Source: Streptococcus halichoeri (GTDB lineage: Bacteria; Bacillota; Bacilli; Lactobacillales; Streptococcaceae). Taken from it: a DNA stretch of 37,618 nt. Numbering within the stretch: position 1 is the stretch's first letter; every line of letters starts with the position of its first letter. The notes beneath the pieces were generated by a model that was not told the DNA's origin, did not search any database, and saw only the letters and a program-made list of their open reading frames with translations. Shown here piece by piece: positions 34,888 through 37,618 of the stretch. The stretch is from contig NZ_WLZU01000021.1 in the NCBI RefSeq assembly GCF_009870755.1, positions 1 to 37,618 of the forward strand, given 5' to 3'. The position numbers and the translations under genes were made by a program.

Positions 34888-35646
34888 TTACTGACCTCCT
34901 CCTAATAGACTTGCCATTGTCAAGGAAATGTCTTTACTAAAGTCTGCATTGGTTTTATTGCCACGATACATTTGATGAAAAATACGCCCGTCTTTAATAA
35001 ACAATACCCGTTTAGCATGGCTAGCAGCATTGGCTGAGTGGGTAACCATCAAAATCGTTTGTCCATCAAGGTTAATGTCTTCAAATAGCGTTAGCAATTC
35101 TTCTGAATGACGATAGTCTAGAGCAGCTGTTGGCTCATCAGCCAATAGGATCTGGGGCTCATTCATCAAACTTCTTGCAATAGCAACCCGTTGTTTTTGA
35201 CCGCCTGAAATTTCAAACGGACGCTTTCCCAGCAGATCTTCAATCCTTAATTTATTAGCTAAATGACCTAGCTTACTGTTCATTTCCTGATAGGATTTAC
35301 GATCCAAAACAAGCGGTAAAAAAATATTATCTTTCACCGATAAGGTATCTAGCAGATTAAAATCTTGGAAAACAAAGCCTAGATTCTGCAAGCGAAACTT
35401 AGCTAAATCCCCTTCTTTAATTTTAGTAATATCTTGGTTATTTAAGAGCACCGAACCTTGACTGGGTTTTTCTAAGGTAGCTAAAATATTTAAGAGCGTG
35501 GTCTTTCCAGAGCCAGATTCCCCCATGATAGCAATAAATTCCCCTTTTTCAACTTTAAAATCAATATCCTTAAGAGCATGGGTCTCTTCTTTGGAAAAGC
35601 GAGTTCGGTAAACTTTTTTTAAGTGCTCAATTTCTAATAACATCAT
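34888..35646 (-). CDS. BceA-like ABC transporter ATPase
   Basis: From the ATGATG at 35646 (GGAG seven bases before it) the ATPase has 252 residues; the frame is open 18 bases further, but that ATG lacks a ribosome site. Walker A is GESGSGKTT (42-50), the signature is ISGGQKQ (about 146-152), and Walker B is ILLADEPTAALD with Glu171. It belongs to the MacB/LolD-like subfamily that pairs with FtsX-fold permeases. It is the first gene of the ATPase-permease-regulator-kinase operon. Confidence 0.94.
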   Translation of the reverse strand: MMLLEIEHLKKVYRTRFSKEETHALKDIDFKVEKGEFIAIMGESGSGKTTLLNILATLEKPSQGSVLLNNQDITKIKEGDLAKFRLQNLGFVFQDFNLLDTLSVKDNIFLPLVLDRKSYQEMNSKLGHLANKLRIEDLLGKRPFEISGGQKQRVAIARSLMNEPQILLADEPTAALDYRHSEELLTLFEDINLDGQTILMVTHSANAASHAKRVLFIKDGRIFHQMYRGNKTNADFSKDISLTMASLLGGGQ

Positions 35647-35664
35647 AACTTCTCCTAATATCAT

Positions 35665-35670
35665 ATTATA
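35665..35670 (-). promoter_or_regulatory. -10 element of the bceAB-RS operon
   Basis: TATAAT on the minus strand lies 18 bases before the start. No proper -35 is found at 16-18 bases, which suits an activator-dependent promoter. The BceR-type box is about 105 bases upstream, further than usual. Confidence 0.45.
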
Positions 35671-35773
35671 CGATTTTTATAAGACAAATGGTATGCCACT
35701 AACAGGCTTCCTTTGACACTTTCTATTTTATAGGAAAATCGCTGCCGCAATCTTACAGAACAAGGGTGATAGA

Positions 35774-35789
35774 CTTACAAATTTGTAAG
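35774..35789. promoter_or_regulatory. Candidate BceR-type operator
   Basis: CTTACAAATTTGTAAG is a perfect 16-base palindrome containing TTACA-N4-TGTAA. This agrees with the Bacillus BceR-type site as I remember it. It lies between the transporter operon and the divergent PASTA gene, about 30 bases upstream of the PASTA -10. Confidence 0.65.
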
Positions 35790-35817
35790 GTTATCATTCT
35801 AGCTTTGGTTAATCTTC

Positions 35818-35826
35818 TGATATAAT
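35818..35826 (+). promoter_or_regulatory. Extended -10 promoter of the PASTA gene
   Basis: TGATATAAT lies 33 bases before the start codon. The -35 is poor. Confidence 0.6.
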
Positions 35827-35858
35827 AATAAAAAGAATAGTCAATTGAGGAGATTATC

Positions 35859-36344
35859 ATGGCCAAATCAAAAAAACGCTTGCGCCTCTTGGGTGCAGTT
35901 AGCAAGGTATTTACTTTAATTCCCGATACAACAGAATTAATAGGAAAAGGGATAGATAACACGCGTCCCATTGTTGAAAAGTATATGGACCAACGTCTGG
36001 AAAAGCAACGAGGTATGCGAAACTTAGATAACGTTATTAACCTCCCCTTAGGTCAAGCCAAACAACACCTTGAAAGTTTAGGGTTTGTTGTAGCCGCAAT
36101 ACCAGCAAAACCAGCGAAACACTATCGAAACGCTGAGTTAGAGGAAGTCGTTGCTATGTCCCCTAAACAGGGCAAGCAGGCACTTGGCTCCTTAGTCAAA
36201 CTGTATTACATTACAAGTGAAGGCCGCCAAAAAAGCCAAGCTTTGTTTGACCAAGAAACCTTAAAAAATATTGAACGCAATCAAAAAATAGCTGATACCT
36301 TTAATCAGTTAAAAGATATTCCCCTTCCTTTTAAACGTAAGTAG
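35859..36344 (+). CDS. Small PASTA-domain protein
   Basis: This 161-residue protein has a basic N-terminus, an amphipathic region (residues 10-50) and one PASTA domain (about 58-118: NVINLPLGQAKQHLESLGFVV ending LVKLYYI), then a charged tail. PASTA domains normally occur outside the cell on Ser/Thr kinases and penicillin-binding proteins, where they bind muropeptides or lipid II. Here there is no clear signal peptide, membrane helix or enzymatic domain. A GAGGAG site precedes the ATG. It is divergent from the bce operon, sharing the region with a BceR-type palindrome. Confidence 0.85.
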   Translation: MAKSKKRLRLLGAVSKVFTLIPDTTELIGKGIDNTRPIVEKYMDQRLEKQRGMRNLDNVINLPLGQAKQHLESLGFVVAAIPAKPAKHYRNAELEEVVAMSPKQGKQALGSLVKLYYITSEGRQKSQALFDQETLKNIERNQKIADTFNQLKDIPLPFKRK

Positions 36345-36385
36345 ACAGTAAATGCTATAAAAAAGTCAACTCTATTTACATAAGC

Positions 36386-36447
36386 AACAAAGCAACCTCT
36401 AAAAAAGATTGGCCTTGGCCTTACTCTTTTTTAGAGGTTGCTTTGTT
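36386..36447. terminator. 23-bp perfect hairpin between the PASTA gene and metQ
   Basis: The arms starting AACAAAGCAACCTC (36386) and ending GAGGTTGCTTTGTT (36447) are exact complements over 23 bp with a 16-base loop, TTGGCCTTGGCCTTAC. No T-run follows the outer stem in either direction; T-runs lie inside the stem. It probably ends both convergent transcripts, or is an RNase III-type processing stem. Confidence 0.65.
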
Positions 36448-36502
36448 ATTGCCATTGTTCGTGGATGAACCATGAATATGCTTTTTAGATGACCTAACCC
36501 TT

Positions 36503-37351
36503 TTACCAAACAGGTTGATCCAAGCCTTTAGACGTTTTTTTAATTACTTTTTTTACTGCATCGGTATGATAGGCTTTAACCACTTCTTTAATGGCTTTTG
36601 CCTTATCAGAATCTTGCCAGCCTTTTTGGGCGACTAAGAGATTATACCATTGCTTGGCGTTAGCACTCTTAGGCTCCACAAAAATAGCTGAGCGAGGATT
36701 AATACCGGCTTCTGTGACAAAGTCATTATTAATAATAGCAGCATCGGCTGAATGTAACGTCCTAGCTGTCTGTGCTGCATCAACTTCTTTTAAGACGATG
36801 TCTTTTTTATTAGTCGTAATATCTGAAATCGAAGCCAGAGTGTCACCTGAGACACTTAAAGTTAGCAGACCAGCTGATTGCAAAAGGTAGAGTGAACGAC
36901 TCTCATTGACCGTATCATTTGGAATCGCAATGGTCGCCTTATTTGGAATTTGTGATACCGACGTATATTTGTCCTTACCATTCTTTGTTCCTGAATACAA
37001 TCTAAAAGAGGTGAAATAGGTTTCTGCTACTGGTACAAAATTGGTTTTATGAGCCTTATTCCAGTTATTTAAGTAATTATAGTGTTGAAAGGCATTTATA
37101 TCGATTTCCTTACTGCCTAAAGCTTTATTGGGTTGAGTATAGTCGGTGAATTCAGTAAACTTTAAGGTAATTCCTTTTTTCTTGAGAATGGCTTCGACCT
37201 TATCCCATCTCGCTTTTTCTGACTTACTTTTAGCCATGGTCCCCACACGGACAATTTTACTTTGGTCCTGCTTTTTGTGACCACATGCTCCTAATACTAA
37301 AACGGATGCCAGTAGACATCTTGTTAGTGCTACTCTTTTTTTTAGTTTCAT
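36503..37351 (-). CDS. metQ: MetQ-like methionine-binding lipoprotein (NlpA family)
   Basis: The 282-residue protein has a signal peptide with lipobox LGAC (lipid-modified Cys23) and an NlpA/MetQ periplasmic-binding fold. Conserved regions include VRVGTMAKSKSEKARWDKV and INAFQHYNYL. It should bind methionine for a MetNP importer. In S. pyogenes the lipoprotein gene is, as I remember, followed by a peptidase and metNP. Here the gene stands alone: downstream is a convergent PASTA gene. An MtaR-type MET box lies about 95 bases upstream. Confidence 0.9.
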   Translation of the reverse strand: MKLKKRVALTRCLLASVLVLGACGHKKQDQSKIVRVGTMAKSKSEKARWDKVEAILKKKGITLKFTEFTDYTQPNKALGSKEIDINAFQHYNYLNNWNKAHKTNFVPVAETYFTSFRLYSGTKNGKDKYTSVSQIPNKATIAIPNDTVNESRSLYLLQSAGLLTLSVSGDTLASISDITTNKKDIVLKEVDAAQTARTLHSADAAIINNDFVTEAGINPRSAIFVEPKSANAKQWYNLLVAQKGWQDSDKAKAIKEVVKAYHTDAVKKVIKKTSKGLDQPVW

Positions 37352-37419
37352 AACGATTCCTACCTTATATACTATTCATTGATCAACTAATATTAGTGTA
37401 CCAAAAACCAGGCAAGTCC

Positions 37420-37435
37420 AAAAATAGCTATTTTT
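37420..37435. promoter_or_regulatory. 16-base palindrome upstream of metQ
   Basis: AAAAATAGCTATTTTT is a perfect palindrome about 70 bases before the metQ start. It may be a second operator or just AT-rich sequence. Confidence 0.35.
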
Positions 37436-37445
37436 AATTTTATTA

Positions 37446-37462
37446 TATAGTTAACAACTATA
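37446..37462. promoter_or_regulatory. MtaR-type MET box
   Basis: TATAGTT-AAC-AACTATA is a perfect 7-3-7 repeat. It matches the streptococcal MtaR/MetR site as I know it (TATAGTT, three bases, AACTATA). It is well placed to control metQ and possibly the rightward gene. Confidence 0.75.
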
Positions 37463-37465
37463 AGA

Positions 37466-37542
37466 AGAAAGGTTCTTATTCAGAACCTTTCTCAGATTGA
37501 AGACAAAGCTCTAGGAATTGATTTTTCTAGGGCTTTTCTTTT
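37466..37542 (+). terminator. Hairpin plus terminator with no gene in front
   Basis: AGAAAGGTTC (37466-37475) pairs with GAACCTTTCT (37483-37492). Then AAAGCTCTAG (37505-37514) pairs with CTAGGGCTTT (37527-37536, one G-U), followed by TTCTTTTT. No rightward gene precedes it, so it may end a small RNA or act as an attenuator for the gene at 37588. Confidence 0.55.
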
Positions 37543-37587
37543 TGCCAAGAGTTATAATAAAGATAAGAAGTTCTAGGAGGTCTCAGT

Positions 37588-37618
37588 ATGTTCCACAAAG
37601 AAAATCCTAACTATAATC
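37588..37618 (+). CDS. 5' end of a gene cut by the window edge
   Basis: ATG with AGGAGG seven bases upstream starts MFHKENPNYN. TATAAT at 37553-37558 could be its -10. Too short to identify. Confidence 0.6.
   Translation, partial: MFHKENPNYN

Noticed and set aside
1..37618. CRISPR array, tRNA, rRNA or prophage
   Set aside because: No regularly spaced direct repeats, no tRNA or rRNA signatures and no phage structural genes were seen on reading both strands.

Overview
The window looks like chromosomal DNA of a pyogenic-group Streptococcus (AT-rich, low-GC Firmicute). The gyrA/srtA pair, an Lmb/AdcAII lipoprotein with a histidine-triad partner, guaA, ylxM-ffh, and xerS with its single-recombinase dif site all point that way. 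GyrA and SrtA resemble S. pyogenes and S. dysgalactiae proteins as I remember them but are not identical, so I do not name a species. The dif site means the window covers the replication terminus. I found no rRNA, tRNA, CRISPR array or intact insertion sequence.

Layout. 1-3.9 kb: gyrA, srtA and a VOC/glyoxalase protein, with a divergent promoter pointing left, probably for ldh. 4.1-5.8 kb: a zinc-acquisition operon (Lmb/AdcAII plus a very short histidine-triad protein) behind a near-consensus AdcR box. 5.8-9.9 kb: a DUF554 membrane protein, an S66 peptidase of the MccF type, and an Rrf2 regulator overlapping a flavoprotein disulfide reductase; the last pair resembles S. aureus HypR-MerA and the streptococcal hypothiocyanite reductase. 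10.0-10.7 kb: a small secreted protein with a non-canonical LPYAG sorting signal. 11.1-14.0 kb: a POT peptide transporter and a cation/proton antiporter. 14.0-14.7 kb: a gene remnant and a nested inverted repeat. 14.7-19.4 kb: guaA, a divergent GntR/UTRA regulator, then ylxM (possibly leaderless) and ffh.

19.8-24.5 kb: an HdiR-like self-cleaving repressor with a 30-bp perfect palindrome, a Gfo/Idh/MocA oxidoreductase, a DUF1232 protein, a cupin, and a two-gene ThrE-type exporter. 24.5-27.5 kb: a FemABX (MurM/MurN-like) aminoacyltransferase, a broken membrane-protein gene, dif and xerS. 27.5-30.3 kb: an operon of a TrmB-like regulator, a TauE/SafE exporter and an ornithine cyclodeaminase/mu-crystallin enzyme, controlled by a perfect 11-3-11 operator. 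30.4-31.06 kb: a compact group IIC intron without a reverse transcriptase, placed exactly after the terminator of the next operon. 31.3-35.7 kb: a BceAB-RS-type peptide-antibiotic sensing and detoxification module. 35.8-36.4 kb: a divergent soluble PASTA-domain protein, with a BceR-type box between the two. 36.5-37.6 kb: a MetQ-like lipoprotein gene with an MtaR-type MET box, a structured leader, and the first codons of another gene.

The most interesting items are the RT-less group IIC intron, dif embedded in the xerS promoter, the TrmB-TauE-cyclodeaminase operon, the BceR-type box facing a free PASTA protein, the HypR-like redox operon, and the LPYAG surface protein.
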